A DNA stretch of 64,000 nt from Coenobita brevimanus (GCA_032717465.1 CM064669.1:50141194-50205193); one strand, 5' to 3'. Counted from the stretch's first letter, positions 23,066 through 36,054 are shown. A program made the numbers and translations. The notes: a model not told the origin generated them from the sequence alone.

Positions 23066-24459
23066 GTTTGTATTTTGTGTCGGCAGTGAAACAGAGAAAG
23101 GTGATGGTTGTGTTGAAGTCAGGTTATACTCATTTAACACTAACTTGGCACAAATTATCATGTTTATGCAGCATTTTACACATTGCTTAGTGGAAAAAAT
23201 GGGAAATATTACAGACCTACATTCTTCCTAGAGCATTTCTTCTTGGCAAGCATTATATTTTAGTGCATATGCACTGTATTCTTACAACTCAGCATTCAAG
23301 AGAGAGCAGAAGGTATTTGTAGACCAAGTAAGAGTAAATGAGAGAGGGAGAGAGCGAGCATAGGTGTATCCATGTTTCACTGCGTAGGGTTGTTTCTGAA
23401 GAGTGGATGCATGGTGATGGTTTTTGAAGGTTCCTGTTTGGCTGGAGATTTTTAGATGGCTTTAGTGCCTATGTACATGTAGGTAGTGGCTATGTGCAGT
23501 CTGAAATAGTAGAAATAAAATGTAAAGAGTGAATGACGACCACATTCATTTGCGTAATGCAGATAGTACGGAAGGTCGGAGCCGATGACCTGTACTGTGA
23601 AATTCCATGTGTTTTTCACAGCACAGCTCCTTGTGAATGGGGGTTGTTTAGGTAGCGGGAAAAAAAGTGTGAGGTTTTGTGTTGGTAGAGGAGGAAGAGA
23701 GAAGTGTAGTGTTGGGTAGAGGAGGAAGAGGGATGTTGTTGAGGCACTGCATGTAGTGTTGTAGTTTTGAATGGCTGTGGTGGCTAGGTAATGAGTATGT
23801 ACAGGATTAAATATTTATAGAAAGGAAAATGAAATAACAGGGCATAATTAAACACTAATGCAGTTCCATTCACATTTCATTTGGATGAAGGTTGCCTTTT
23901 AATTAATTTGGGTCATTGGTCAAGTTAGAGCTCTAGTACAACTTCCTTGTTAGTATTAATGGCCATAATCCATTTATTTTACTCTGATAAAGTGCAGTCA
24001 GACGAGGGTCAGTTGAACTAGGAACCAAGGAGACTCATTCCTGTCTCATAACAAAATCTGACCAAGTTTCATGGGATTGGTCCAGTTCTGTCAGATAAAA
24101 GTGAACTAATTTATTGTGATGAGGTACATAGTGAGGCTGGGGGAGGAGGCAACATCATAAGTCTGTGTGAAGGTCTGGTTGGGGTGTTTTTTTACAGAGT
24201 CCTTTGGTTGTCTTGTGTCTATGTGTTTTGTCAGAAGGGATTTTTAGCACTGAGAACACCAGCTGGTATTGCATTGGTGTTGGTGTGGAATGGAAAAATC
24301 CTGGAGTTGATAATTACAAAGTGCTTATGTAGAGAAAAATGGAAGATACTCTGGATTCCAGAGGCTCAAATGGTCAGTGAGTGAGCATTTGGCTCTTTTC
24401 ACTGGACAGGGCCTGGTTATATCAGTGCCATCACCTGAAGGTGTCTGCCTAGCACCACA

Positions 24460-24665
24460 TTTGTATAGCAACTGGGTGCGGAAGGTGAGAAATGAACGCA
24501 GGGAGTAGGGTTGAGTGAGGCAGACTGAAAACGACCTGGAATGAGGTCATAGTATGTGACCTCAGGAGTAAAGAACTGAATGGGGAGGCTGTCAGAGATT
24601 GAGCAGCCTTTAGGTGTCCAAGGCCAAGGCATGCGTGTTGCAGCCTTTATAAACAACATGATACA
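24460..24665 (+). mobile_element. LINE-B 3' end
   Basis: AGGCAGACTGAAAACGACCT, GAATGAGGTCATAGTATGTG, GAGATTGAGCAGCCTTTAGG, AGGCATGCGTGTTGCAGCCT, TTATAAACAACATGATAC. 5'-truncated; no coding capacity. Confidence 0.7.
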
Positions 24666-25469
24666 GACGTTACGAAAATACCAAACCGCTTCTACAGGCC
24701 CATCATATTCTCTGCATTTCAAGTTAAAAGTTGCAGCACCTCAGTATATATATGCAGAGGATTTAAATATATTTAAACATAACAGCTGAGATCTAGAGGC
24801 ACATTTTCCACGCTAGTACAAACTGAATATGCCTAAATTGTGAGTTTCATTTGTGTATAATGCCGGCAAAAAGTGAATCCTCATTTAATAACTGATATTA
24901 TATTCCTGTAAATTGCTGAAAGGTGAACGTTGCTTGAAGTTAGGGTTAGGTCCCAGCAAGAGGGAATTTTTCTCAAGCATTTAAGGATCATATTCAAGAC
25001 AGCAATAAGATATATATTAATGACTGATTAAAATTAGTGATATTTGTAAATGAATTAACCCTGACTTTTCACAACACACTTTTGAGATTAATTAAGAAGT
25101 TTGTGAAAAGTGCTTGTATTTTGACTGACAGATTAAGAGAGAAACTGTGCTTAGTGAAAGTATCTTAAATGAGGAATTACTGACGGGTTTCACAGTTAGT
25201 GTTTTTTTTAAATATTAATATTGTTAATATTATTTTACTCTAACAAGCAATTCCTGAAGCTTAAACTAATGGTACCTCTTGTCGGCATTATACTTAAAAT
25301 GAAAACATTGGAGTATTTCTATGCATTTTAGTATTTCCTATAGTTATGTATTGTATTAGGCACCCTCCCTCTTTCCACTCCCTCTTCTCCTCCTCCTTTT
25401 CATTTCTTTCTTCCCCTTCCTCTTAATTTCTTCCTCCTGCTCCTCCTCACCTTACCATGCATCCAACCT

Positions 25470-26121
25470 TCCTACCACCACCCTGCCACCACCACCACCA
25501 CCAACCCACCCTGCCACCACCACCACCACCACCCTGCAACCCACCCTGCCACCACCACCACCACCACCCTGCAACCCACCCTGCCACCACCACCACCACC
25601 ACCACCACCACCACCACCACCACCACCCTGCAACCCACCCTGCCACCACCACCACCACCACCCTGCAACCCACCCTGCCACCACCACCCTGCAACCCACC
25701 CTGCCACCACCACCCTGCAACCCACCCTGCCACCACCACCCTGCAACCCACCCTGCCACCACCACCCTGCAACCCACCCTGCCACCACCACCCTGCAACC
25801 CACCCTGCCACCACCACCCTGCAACCCACCCTGCCACCACCACCCTGCAACCCACCCTGCCACCACCACCCTGCAACCCACCCTGCCACCACCACCCTGC
25901 CACCACCACCCTGCAACCCACCCTGCCACCACCACCCTGCAACCCACCCTGCCACCACCACCCTGCAACCCACCCTGCCACCACCACCCTGCAACCCACC
26001 CTGCCACCACCACCCTGCAACCCACCCTGCCACCACCACCCTGCCACCACCACCCTGCAACCCACCCTGCCACCACCACCCTGCCACCCACCCTGCCACC
26101 ACCACCATGCAACCCACCCTG
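25470..26121. repeat. 26-bp CCACC-rich minisatellite, about 18 copies
   Basis: The unit is CCACCACCACCCTGCAACCC plus ACCCTG. A pure (CCA)n expansion lies at 25580-25625. Since the unit is free of stops in every frame, long open frames run both ways (for example 25457-26587 plus); they are not evidence of a gene. The minus strand is rich in GGG runs that could form G-quadruplexes. Confidence 0.95.
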
Positions 26122-26124
26122 CTC

Positions 26125-26945
26125 TGTTATCTTTCCTGTTATGTCCTTCTCCCTCCCCAGTCTTCTGCCCAGCCCTTCGTCACACCCCTGCCTTGGTGTG
26201 CTTCCTTGTGGTGCTTCCTTGTGGTGCTTCCTTGTGGTGCCTTGCCCTACACCCTTTCTTTACATTGCTGCCTTGCCATCATTGACATTCCCTCCCCTGC
26301 ATCCTTACTGTGCCTTGCTCTGCCATCTCTGCTTTGTTCTGCTCTTCTTACCTTGCTGTGTCCTGCACTGCCTTCTCTGCTATGTTATGTTATTATTGCC
26401 TTGTGTCCTGTCCTGTCCTGTCCTTGCCCTGCTCTCTTCTTCCCTTCCTTGCCCTGCTCTCTTCTTCCCTTCCTTGCTTTACCCATTCTGTAAATTGTGT
26501 ATTTTTGTTATATATTTGTTCATGTACAATTTTGATTTCTTAGTTTCTATAGTTATCAAACTACAAGCAGAATTACTATCATTCTGAATATATGTTCATG
26601 CTCAGCTTTTGCATATTCATAAGTCCTGTTTCATGTGTTCTGAAGGCTCATAATAATCGGAGTCCAGTTGCTGATAAGTACCGTACAAAATTTGTCTAAG
26701 TTGAAAAATTTTGCAATGTTCATGAACAATCAGCTTTTCCATATAGAATACAGTACGAAGTGATCTCTCCTTGGTACTATTCATGTCTGGTGTATTTTTT
26801 TTCTGATATTTTTCGAAGTCCACATATATATACATACACATGTAAGTGATGTACAAAGAAGGTACAGAATAAAGAAATAGTAGTATGAGACTGGTTTTAT
26901 TTCCACTAGATATACAGTACACAAGAGTGGTGGAGGTGGTCAAAA
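26125..26945. other. No gene seen; short duplications
   Basis: CTTCCTTGTGGTG occurs three times in tandem at 26200-26240, CTGCTCTCTTCTTCCCTTCC twice at 26430 and 26454. The open frame continuing from the minisatellite is fortuitous. Confidence 0.55.
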
Positions 26946-26950
26946 AATAG

Positions 26951-27045
26951 CCTATCTCGATAAATGGGCCAGAGAAATAAGGACTGGCAACCCGAGGTGT
27001 GAGGGTTGCCAGTCGGTATTTTCTTGGCCCATTTATCGAGATAGG
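26951..27045. repeat. Long near-perfect hairpin, 43-bp arms
   Basis: Left arm 26951-26993 and right arm 27003-27045 are inverted copies. The outer 20 bp (CCTATCTCGATAAATGGGCC) and inner 11 bp (GACTGGCAACC side) match perfectly, with about five mismatches between. The loop is GAGGTGTGA. The arms translate to a similar peptide in both directions, which is only a by-product of symmetry. Confidence 0.9.
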
Positions 27046-27330
27046 TTCGGCGCTCTTCCCCAAGATGCTTCCAAGAGCGTGCCCTGCTCATCGCTTTGTA
27101 TATGCCATGTCTCGTATTGCTCTACCCGGCTATAAGCCGAGCAGAGTTATACAAAGAAACATGTCAATCCACAAAGGATGAGAAGGGCTTTGTTAACATG
27201 CACTGATTCCTAAACACACTGTGCACTATGTGTTTGCATTAATGCATGTTAAAGATCAACACAAAATAGTTTCGGACACAAAAATCACACATCAAAATGG
27301 CACAGCAAAGGACTGAGTAGGGACAATTAA

Positions 27331-27616
27331 CCTCTTCAGTACGAGGATGTTTTATGCTTGCTGACACTGCACGATTTTGCTCTGCTTAAGGGGGTGACAG
27401 TGATGGGGTAGGGCAGGGCAGGGAATGACGTGGGAGCACATACAGTATATGGGTATAGCAGGGTAGGCCACAGCCAGGAGAGGAGGGCAGGGATGGTACG
27501 AAAATTCCTTCCTAAGTTGAATAATAGACTATGGCAGCAGCAACAATAAACCTATTTCATAAAATGTGGGATGTACCAACAATAAACTGGGAAAAGACAT
27601 CATGGTACTGAAGGGG
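27331..27616. mobile_element. piggyBac-like MITE with TTAA-type target site
   Basis: TTAA at 27327 precedes CCTCTTCAGTACGAGGATG; the other end in reverse reads CCCCTTCAGTACCATGATG after a decayed TTAA (TTCA at 27617 on the plus strand). The terminal C-rich start and TTAA target are piggyBac features. About 286 bp, noncoding. Confidence 0.6.
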
Positions 27617-28014
27617 TTCAATGATACTAACATGCACTGGATGTAATGCATGTTAAAAATCATTCAACAAAATCACATTGTACTGAACCTAACAATTTTA
27701 TAATCTTCAATGTAATTTGACCCAATTACTCATTCTTTTCCACCTGTCACATAACTTGCAGCACAGAAAGGCAATGCTAGGCCTCAAAATCCTTTGTGTC
27801 TGTGACTAGCAGCATATTTTAAGACGATTATAACTCATATTTCTGGCTGGAAATGTGTAAATTTTAGGCTAAGTTAAAGTGTTCCAAGTATAATCTCAGC
27901 AAACTAAACTTTTAAAATATGTAACTCAAGGCCATATTACTATAACTGAAAATGTCAAGGTGTGGACAAGCTCGCTCGCTCTACCTATAGCCAGATTCAC
28001 TAATACTGTAGGGG

Positions 28015-28420
28015 TACAAATTGCCTCCCTGTCCATTGCCGTTTTGCTGCCCTTCCTCTGACTTACAACCCTCTCTCTCATATACCTCCCCACTACATCC
28101 CTCCATCTCATCCTCAGTCTCTCCCCCCCTCTCACCTCAATCACAAACTCAAGTCTCCTACTCGCCATTCCCCTAAATAATACCCCCTCTCATATCTCTA
28201 ACTCCATCCCTCAGTCTCCCCCTGCCTCTTCCATTACCTCCACCTCACTCACATACACTCCTAGTTAGTCTCACTCTCCATCCCCCCCAACTTACACCAT
28301 TCTCTCTCCTATAGCCTACCTCTACTACATCCCTCCATCTCATCCTAAGTCTCCCCCTACACCTCACACCCACACATTCCTACTTAATTCACTCTCTCCA
28401 TCATCTACGGTCTCCCATGT
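28015..28420 (-). mobile_element. LINE-A C-terminal fragments, two or three partial copies
   Basis: 28015-28170 reads on the minus strand as RMRWRDVVGRYMRERVVSQ and AMDREA; two shorter decayed repeats of the same region follow at 28180-28270 and 28275-28420. These look like nested or duplicated 3' fragments. Confidence 0.6.
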
Positions 28421-28429
28421 CTAATTTTT

Positions 28430-30080
28430 GGAAAGAATGAGAACAGAATGACCTATTTCTGACTAGACTAACATGTGGAATGCAGGCATTACATTTCTAC
28501 CAATAACTGGTTTTCCTTTAAAAAACACCTTCACTCCAGTGATCATAAATAGGTCCACAAGTTACGTATTTTTACAAGTTATGAAGTAACATTGTCACCT
28601 TTCAGACTTTGTGCCCTTAAAAATAATTACAATAAAAAAAAGGGCTGGGTTATCTTTTGCTCTTATGAACAGCCTCCTACAGTTTAAACCCCGTATTCTT
28701 GATCATATATTAAACAGACTCGCATCTTAACCGAGACGGGCTGAAGTTGAAATTTATCGCTCATGGTCCGGTGCGAGTTGGCAACAAATAAAGTATATAT
28801 ATATATATAATCTGAATGCTGTTCCTGGCCTACCCAGCCATTTCATACCCATGCAACTGGTCTCTGATTAAGTCTAACATGACAAATGAGCACTACAGCA
28901 GATAATTTTTAAGCAACATTCTTCCCACAACGATTTAAATAAATAATATTTTATGCAAGGAACCAAATGCTACAAAGCCTGAAAGATTGTTCCCTCCAAT
29001 AAAAAAAAAAATAAAGTTAAGGGCCAAATTCAAGATCTATTAATTTTGAGAATCCTGGACACAGCATTCGAAAGACTGGATGGTCATAGGCAGTAGGTGG
29101 TGAAGAAGAAGGCAGTTGCAGAGTTGACATGTTGCATACATGAACGAATGGGAGTAATGGTTAACTCCTGCATTGGAGAGTTGGAAAGAAAAGTGACGAG
29201 ACTTTGCTGCGAAGCAGGTGCTATGCACCCGCCAGAGTAGTGGAGGGATGCAAGCTGACGTTTCAGACGAGCAGTGACCACTGACGTAATAACAGAAATG
29301 AGAAACATGCAACAGTTGTTGTCAGTGGGAATAAAAACTGGCACGCTGCATCACTAAATGCCACTAAAGCAAAATGTTGAGAAGTTTCAAATATTTTTTC
29401 TTTTCACTGGGAGCATGGATTTTTTTTTTTTTTTTCCCTGCAGTTCTTTGGTTACGTGTATAGTATTTTAAGAGTTGCAACAATACTTCACTCATTGGCA
29501 AAACTGATGTAAGATTTTAAAAAGCAATATTAATTTATTACCTCCAAAATATCTGAAATTCTACAACTGCCTTGTCAAAATCAAGCTGTTTTTCATATTA
29601 ACAAAGTCTTCAAGGTGAAAAAAATAGTGTACTCCACTAGAAGAATATTAAAACATTTATATAATCATTTATTGGCTTAAAGAAAATATTTTAAGGACAG
29701 CACATAAAAATATTTAAGGAATGGATGTGGGATCATAAGGGCTGCAATATATTAAAATCTACATGAACGAAGAACTGTAAAATCAAAGGGTCTCAGTGAC
29801 TGAATGGCCAAGAGATGCTCCCACATCCACAAATACTGACAGTGAATATACAGATGTCCTCGTTTAGTCACAGGTATGGCCTAAACTGACAATACTCCCT
29901 CCACACAACTGATAATGGAAAATTCTGTACCCTGACTAAGCTTTATAAGAACACTTTTCAACTAAGAACTGGGGAAAAAAAAAAAGGTGGGGTGGGGAGA
30001 GGGGTTGCATTGTTTGATAATCCTTGGTTATGAAGTATGAATTAGTCTCCCTGGTTACTTTGTTTAGTTTCGTATTGTTT
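28430..30080. other. No gene seen
   Basis: AT-rich, mostly unrecognised; short A and T tracts. No splice-bounded coding segment was recognised. Confidence 0.5.
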
Positions 30081-30084
30081 TCAA

Positions 30085-30665
30085 AGGCTCGTTATGCTTG
30101 CATGTGTTGGCCTTGGTCACCTAAAGGCAACTCTTCATGCTACTTGATCTCTTGCAGTCTTCCTATTCAGTCCCTTATCCCTAAGGTCTCACTATGACTT
30201 CATCCCAGGTCTTTTTTTTTTTTTTTTTTTTTTGGTCTGCCTCTCCCTAAACAATCACACCTCACCCTCTATCCTATCCACGTGCCCAAACCCTCTCTCT
30301 CAACACCTCCTCATCACTACTGTATACCAATACATTCAAGTCCCATCCTTCTTCTCAACTCTTCACTTGCAATCCTAACACCCCTCCCAAGGCCTGTCAT
30401 TAAAGGATGCACTACATACAAATCCAATCGTTGTCATTTCTGTACGTTTGTGCCTACCAACATCCTCTTTCTTCACTACCCAGGTCTCACCACCATACAG
30501 CATTACTGTATATTCCTAGCACATGCCACATACAAAAAGATCCCTTAACACTTAGCACTGAGAGATAGCCTTCTCAATGTCAGGAGAGGCAACAGCTCCC
30601 TGAGCTTCTTCCAACTATTTAATCTAGCCACTGAGCCAACTCCTGCCCCACCTCCAGCACATGTC
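30085..30665 (-). mobile_element. LINE-B copy interrupted by a T tract
   Basis: The 3' end is at about 30085 (GGCCTTGGTCACCTAAAGGC on the plus strand). Upstream, decayed frames include VMLYGGETWVVKKED and a GDMCWRWG relic. A run of T at 30211-30233 sits inside the 3' coding region. Confidence 0.65.
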
Positions 30666-30679
30666 ACCAGATTATTATT

Positions 30680-30684
<5 letters not shown>

Positions 30685-30727
<43 letters not shown>
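30685..30727. repeat. (AG)n microsatellite
   Basis: About 21 AG units just upstream of the LINE-B copy at 30085-30665 on its minus-strand 5' side. Confidence 0.95.
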
Positions 30728-30730
<3 letters not shown>

Positions 30731-31684
30731 TCACCAGCATGATCAATCCTTTCATACCTGAATCGCAATATTCTTTACCTCCACACACTACACACCAAAT
30801 AAGCATTTTTCAGTCTACCTTTGATACGACTACATCACTTTACACATCCACTTATCAAATACTGAACAAGATGCACTTAGTTCCCCCAACCTTGTGGGGG
30901 AACTCCATCTGCTTTGACAGTACTGCCACCTGCCCCAGATACCAACACCCTTGGGTACTACAGTGTTTGTATCAATCCTCCTATCAGACAACAAACTGCC
31001 ATCAACCGAGACAAAAGGGAATAAGCATCTGTCAGGTTTAAAAACATGCTTTAACAATTAAATTTAATAGGCAATGGAGAAGACTGCCTTCATGAGGTGG
31101 CACAGTCTCCTTGGTTTGAGTTACTAGTCATGTCAATGTGGTACAGCAATAGGCTTTACAGGTACAGAACACTGCTTTCATGAGTCTCCTTGACTACTAG
31201 TCCCTCAGGTGGTAGGTGATTGTGATCATCATCTCCCTTGATATACAAGGCAACCTCTAAAATTCAAAGTGCTTGTGTCCAAACTACGTGAACTTTTGAC
31301 AAATTTTAACTACAGTACATACAAAGCATTTCTGTGACTATCCTTGTCTTAATTCTCATAGTTTAGACATGCTTTTGACACAAGCATTGTACTATGGGCT
31401 AACTTGATAGCTTCACGCATCCAATTTTCCAAAGTTTTTGTTACACTGTCATTTATCTCTCATTTCTGTTAATTATCAGTACATTACTTGCTACAAACCA
31501 TTAAGTATTTTTCTAACACATTATTTTCTTTCCTCATCTTGTGTTTGTTCCCTTGTTCTAAAACGCTTTGCAGTTGTATTCATATTTATCTGAACATCAA
31601 TCAATAAGTTGTATGGGACAGTAATTATGCATTAATTTATTTACATAAAAGCTACAGTACTGTGCATGAATATTTACATCTTTC

Positions 31685-32022
31685 AGCAACAATCATCCAC
31701 TCACTTGATGTAACACTGCCTACTTCTTCCTTCCTCATTTTTGTTTCTGTCCACTTACTCTTCCTATTTCTCCCATCTTTCATGTCACTTTTTATTACTC
31801 CTCTTTCCTTTTCAGGTGGTTTTACATTGAGTGACGAGCCAAATGGTTTCCTGTAAGAAAAGGAAACCATTCACAATGCTGGGTGGTAACCATATAACCA
31901 ACCCTGACATGTTTCCTGCATGTCACCAAGGGAGTTGGTGGAGGGTTAGTGCCGCTTCTAACAAAAACACAGAAGTCAAACAGCCACCCCTTAAGGGATT
32001 ATGGCATCTGGCTAGACAGATA
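31685..32022 (+). mobile_element. Hairpin-headed SINE (SINE-2), copy 2, most complete
   Basis: Contains CACTCACTTGATGTAACACTG, GGTGGTTTTACATTGAGTGA, the hairpin ATGGTTTCCT / AGGAAACCAT, the body GGAGTTGGTGGAGGGTTAGTGCC, and the LINE-A-like end GCCACCCCTTAAGGGATTAT followed by GGCATCTGG and a (TAGACAGATA) tail. It shows the head, body and tail in one unit. The short open frames here are not coding. Confidence 0.7.
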
Positions 32023-32259
32023 AAGCCCACCGCCTTGCGTTGCCTAGCGGGTGATCAGCCGACTGTTGATATTACAGCCTGACCAAAGTGCTGTGATGCT
32101 ACGACTTCTTCACATATCATGCATTGCTCACACAATTTTATGATAATGTATACATACTCAAAGTCCGCATTATTATAATCTTGCAGAACTATTGCAGTCT
32201 CTGTGATGCAATACGTGTGTGAAATGAGTGGAAAAAGATGATGGCAGTTTATATTCGTT

Positions 32260-32575
32260 TCTTAGTTTCATTTTTAAAGGCTCCAACATGCTTGCATGCG
32301 TCGGCCTTGGTCACCTAATGGAGGCTTTCCACGCTGCACGATCCATTGCAGCCTTCCTGTTCAGTCCCTTAACCCTGAGGTCACACAATGACCTCGTTCC
32401 ATGTCTTTCTCGGTCTACCCCTCATAACCCCACTCCCAATATTAACACTTCTCACCTTCCTCACCCAATTATCATCCCCCATCCTCTCATGTCCAAACCA
32501 TCTCAATCTACCTCTCCTCATCACAACACCAATACACTCCAGTCCCATCCTACCTCTCAACTCTTCTATCTACTC
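32260..32575 (-). mobile_element. LINE-B 3' end with short coding remnant
   Basis: Minus strand: RRGRLRWFGHERM, RGRPRKTWNEV, CDLRVKGLNRKAAMDRAAW, followed by the ATGCAAGCATG and GCCTTTAAAAATG end. Relatively well preserved. Confidence 0.75.
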
Positions 32576-33299
32576 AAAAATTCATTTCACAGTGGTTTGA
32601 GTGATGCATATAATCTGAGAATTATATTATGAGACTGCTGCCTACCCACAATCACGCTTATGTTAAAAGTGAGTAAAATTAGCTGACGTCTGACAAGTGG
32701 TGTTCTGTAGTGCTGCGTGGTTGAGGAATATTTGCCATATTTCACTCAACAAAACTTAAAAACCTCCTCACCCTGCTTGTAATGTCATATACTGTCATGT
32801 TTAACTCCACCACTAACTTTGACAACACTTCCAAAGAGTTATTTACTCTGCTTTCAGTCAGTGCAGAACTGAGTACTTTCAGTTATTTTGTCATAAGTGG
32901 TCATTTCCATCACCAATCATTTCACACGTACACATACACACACTACATACTTGTGCTGCATTATGTTGAATATCGGTACTCTCTTTCACAGAACTCCACT
33001 GATCAGTAATGCTTGGACACCTTTTTGAAGCCACAATTATGGTTAAATCTGAGTATGGAAAAACTGAATCGAAGAATAAAGAGCTTCTTAACCACAAGGT
33101 GAAAAGCAAATTTTTAATGAATTACCCGACGCTTTATACTAAGGTGATGAGGTCATCAGTATTGGTTAAGTGTAGCTGGTAAATTTTGACGCTAGAGTCT
33201 GTGGGCATTGGTGAGCTAATACTGTAGTTGGAAATAAAAACAACACATTTAATCAACTGTGGTATTCCAACTGCAGAGGTTTCCAAATCCGAATTTTCA

Positions 33300-33500
33300 A
33301 GGTTGCAGTGGTACTGCCTACTTCAACTCATCATTCTGTTTGTCCTCTCTTCCTACTTCTCTCTTTCCTTCCTGTCACTTTCTGTAAGGTACCTCTTCAT
33401 TCCACTTCAGGTGGTTCTGCACCAGGTGACAAGCTTTATGGTTTTTTGCAACCCAGGAAACCATTTACAATGCTGGGTGGTAACCATATAACCAGATAAC
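33300..33500 (+). mobile_element. SINE-2 copy 3 (head and hairpin)
   Basis: ACTGCCTACTTCAACTCATC, a pyrimidine-rich stretch, TTCAGGTGGTTCTGCACCAG, then the hairpin region with CAGGAAACCAT and the shared TGCTGGGTGGTAACCATATA. The following 200 bp do not match the body, so the 3' half is lost or replaced. Confidence 0.65.
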
Positions 33501-34029
33501 AGGGTGATGTGGAGCCTGCTATGGTGCCCATGTTAACTGGGTGGAGATGCAAATGCAGCATCCATCCAGGAACCAAACCTCCACACTATTTCCCACACCT
33601 CACTGTTGCAGGCCACTACTGACCATCAGGGAACATCAGTTCACTGCGTGGGGTGGCCCTGCAAGAGGTTGTTGCTTGCCTGTGGTTGATGGGTCTGCTT
33701 GGCCAGACAGACTGGGGTTGATCAGCAACATTTAGTCCCTAAACTCACAATCCTATTCAACAAAACATCCCTCAATTCCCTCCCTGTCCTTCCCAATGAT
33801 GGTGGACAACAGAAGTCTCCTTGGTTACTAGTCTTATACCTCCCTATCCTCCCATCAAGGATATTAGTGGACTACAGGGTAAGGGCAAATTCAGCCTGCA
33901 GACCACTAAGTCATTCTCAGATATGCCTGGAGACAAAATAATTCAACACTTCTTCATGACTGGCATATGCGCCTGGGGAAAAAAAAAAAAAATAACAGCA
34001 AAACGAGGACTTTCTGTATACACAACTAC

Positions 34030-34240
34030 AGTTCTTTCACTTTACCCTGGCCAAGATTTATCCTTTGACAGCTTACTTCACTTAGTTCAAACTCTGAATT
34101 GGCTCTACATCCTTTCCACAGCATTTCTTCATGACAGTAAAGCTAAACACAAAATTCAAATAGGGCAATTTCAGGCCAAAGCTTAACCCTTATCACAGCA
34201 CTTCATGACTAGCATGGTAATTTTACGCCAGGCTATAAAA
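34030..34240 (+). repeat. Repeat-X copies (two)
   Basis: TTCACTTTACCCTGGCCAAG, GGCTCTACATCCTTTCCACA, GCATTTCTTCATGACAG at 34036-34137, then CACTTCATGACTAGCATGGT at 34198, followed by an A tract at 34238-34258. Confidence 0.65.
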
Positions 34241-34259
34241 AAAAAAAAAAAAAAAAAAT

Positions 34260-36050
34260 GCAGTTTTAACACATTACCAATCTTCTTGGGGCATGCTAAG
34301 CACATCTTGCGGTCTTTATGGACCTTCAACTCACCTCCTGCAAATATAAAGAAAAACAGTAAATAATACAGTAGCAAACACACCCACGTAAACTCCAATC
34401 ATCAGCCAATGGAAGCCCCTTAACCCACTAAACGACGACAACAATGATCACGGCCAAACTTTTAAGGTAAAAACCATAAACATTGCTAATATAAAAGATA
34501 ATCCACCATACGCCCTGTGTGCTTTATCTATCTACTGAAACAATCCTAATAACAGTATTTTAAAGTTTGGATTACATAAGAATGCCAGATCAGGCAAAAC
34601 CTGAACAAAGTCCAGATCCATTCACTGACCGATGCCTGGACAATGCATTTTAAAAATTGCCACTGGCAGAAGAAAACGGTTATTTAGTCACTGGTAAAAG
34701 GAAACCCGTTATTTACAGGCAGAAGGAAATGCAGTTACAGGGATGAATTAAAACTGAAGTATACTTTTAATTCCTTAGCTCCCTTAGCACCTCTTCCTTA
34801 GTGATGTATTTTTGTTTTATTCTTGCTACCAACAGGCAATTTTACAACCAGGGGGGGCTTATGGCTCTGATGGGCTTGTACTCATTCCTGAGGCAGCTCC
34901 CTTAGTACCTCTCCCGGAGAGATTTTTTTTTTTTTTTATTCATGTTACTACAAGGCAATTTCATAACTTAGGGAGGACCTATGGCTCTGATGTTTGAAAG
35001 ATTTATATAACAATAAGATAGTAATGTATAATAAGGTTAATAAATCGCTTAGGAAAGTGTAAGGGGATAATGAAGGATATATCTTCCAGATCAAAATGTC
35101 ATTCCTGCCAACACCCAATGATTTTTATCCAGCTTTGGGGATACAGATGCAGTGAAGGGGTAGATTAAGGCTATACCTTATACAGATCCAAAACAAATCT
35201 TATTAAAATTATGTAGTAGTTAAGAATAGCAGACAAGGTAGTAAGGGTGAAAATGATGGTTGTTAGCCTTGCTATTTAACTACTACCGTACTACACCAAC
35301 TGAAAGTAGGGTATTTACGTTTAGCAACTTAGTTTTTAAATTTCACCAATACTCTGGTTCCTTCTTCCCTGCATAAAAAGAAATAAAGTAATATGCAGAC
35401 AGACAGGCACGTTGGTAGGTTAAGGAAGCGTGTACAAGATTTACTTCCTAAACTTAGATGCATTCTAACTTTCCAACACCTACTGTGGCAAGTTTTGCAA
35501 CCAACTGACAAATAGCAAAAGCTACTACAATGGCACGATTTATAAAACTATACAAGACGTATAGTACACTCAGCGAGGCCGATCAATGGTTAATTCAACA
35601 GACTCACATCTAAGTGAGTATGAACGATATACTGGTAACAGATACTCACCATTTTAGTATGAAACTGAGTTGCTCCCCCATATCAAAGGTGGTGGATGCC
35701 TACCATCAGACACCATCCTAGCAGGGGTGGCCTCTGCTATCAGGCTGCCCCTCTCCTCCAACTGTCCTGAAGAACATACATGCGTTGGAACTCATCAACC
35801 GTTAAACTACAATGACAGTGCTACCTCAACACTAGTTATAAACTACCTTATGCTGAGCGATATAGCTGAAGGCTATGTCTAACCCATCCATCTCAATGAG
35901 TCTATCAGTTATTATTTTGTACCTATCCCTCACAAGAAGGATGGACTGCAGAAGGGTAATTTCAGTCATAAGTCCCCCAGATTCACACACACAAAAGCAG
36001 GAACCCACAACTGACTAAGGACTCTAGTAAAATGTTGTTCTCTAAGTATA
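34260..36050. other. No confident gene; one direct duplication
   Basis: Two similar segments, 34745-34880 and 34885-34995, share GGCTTATGGCTCTGATG-like and AGCTCCCTTAGTACCTCT sequence, a duplication with a period of about 125 bp. On the minus strand 34344-34269 has TTTATATTTGCAG, then a short open stretch, then GGTAATG, too weak to call an exon. Confidence 0.45.
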
Positions 36051-36054
36051 GCCA

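Noticed and set aside
25457..26587. 376-codon plus-strand open frame rich in Pro and His, and 221-codon minus-strand frames rich in Gly and Trp
   Set aside because: They are translations of a stop-free 26-bp minisatellite in several frames and have no start context, domain or splice structure.
26617..27063. 148-codon minus-strand frame
   Set aside because: Its longest part is the hairpin arms read twice; no domain and AT-rich remainder.
34269..34344. Minus-strand exon-like segment after TTTATATTTGCAG
   Set aside because: Only about 75 nt, has an internal stronger donor (GAGGTGAGT), and no recognisable peptide or partner exon.
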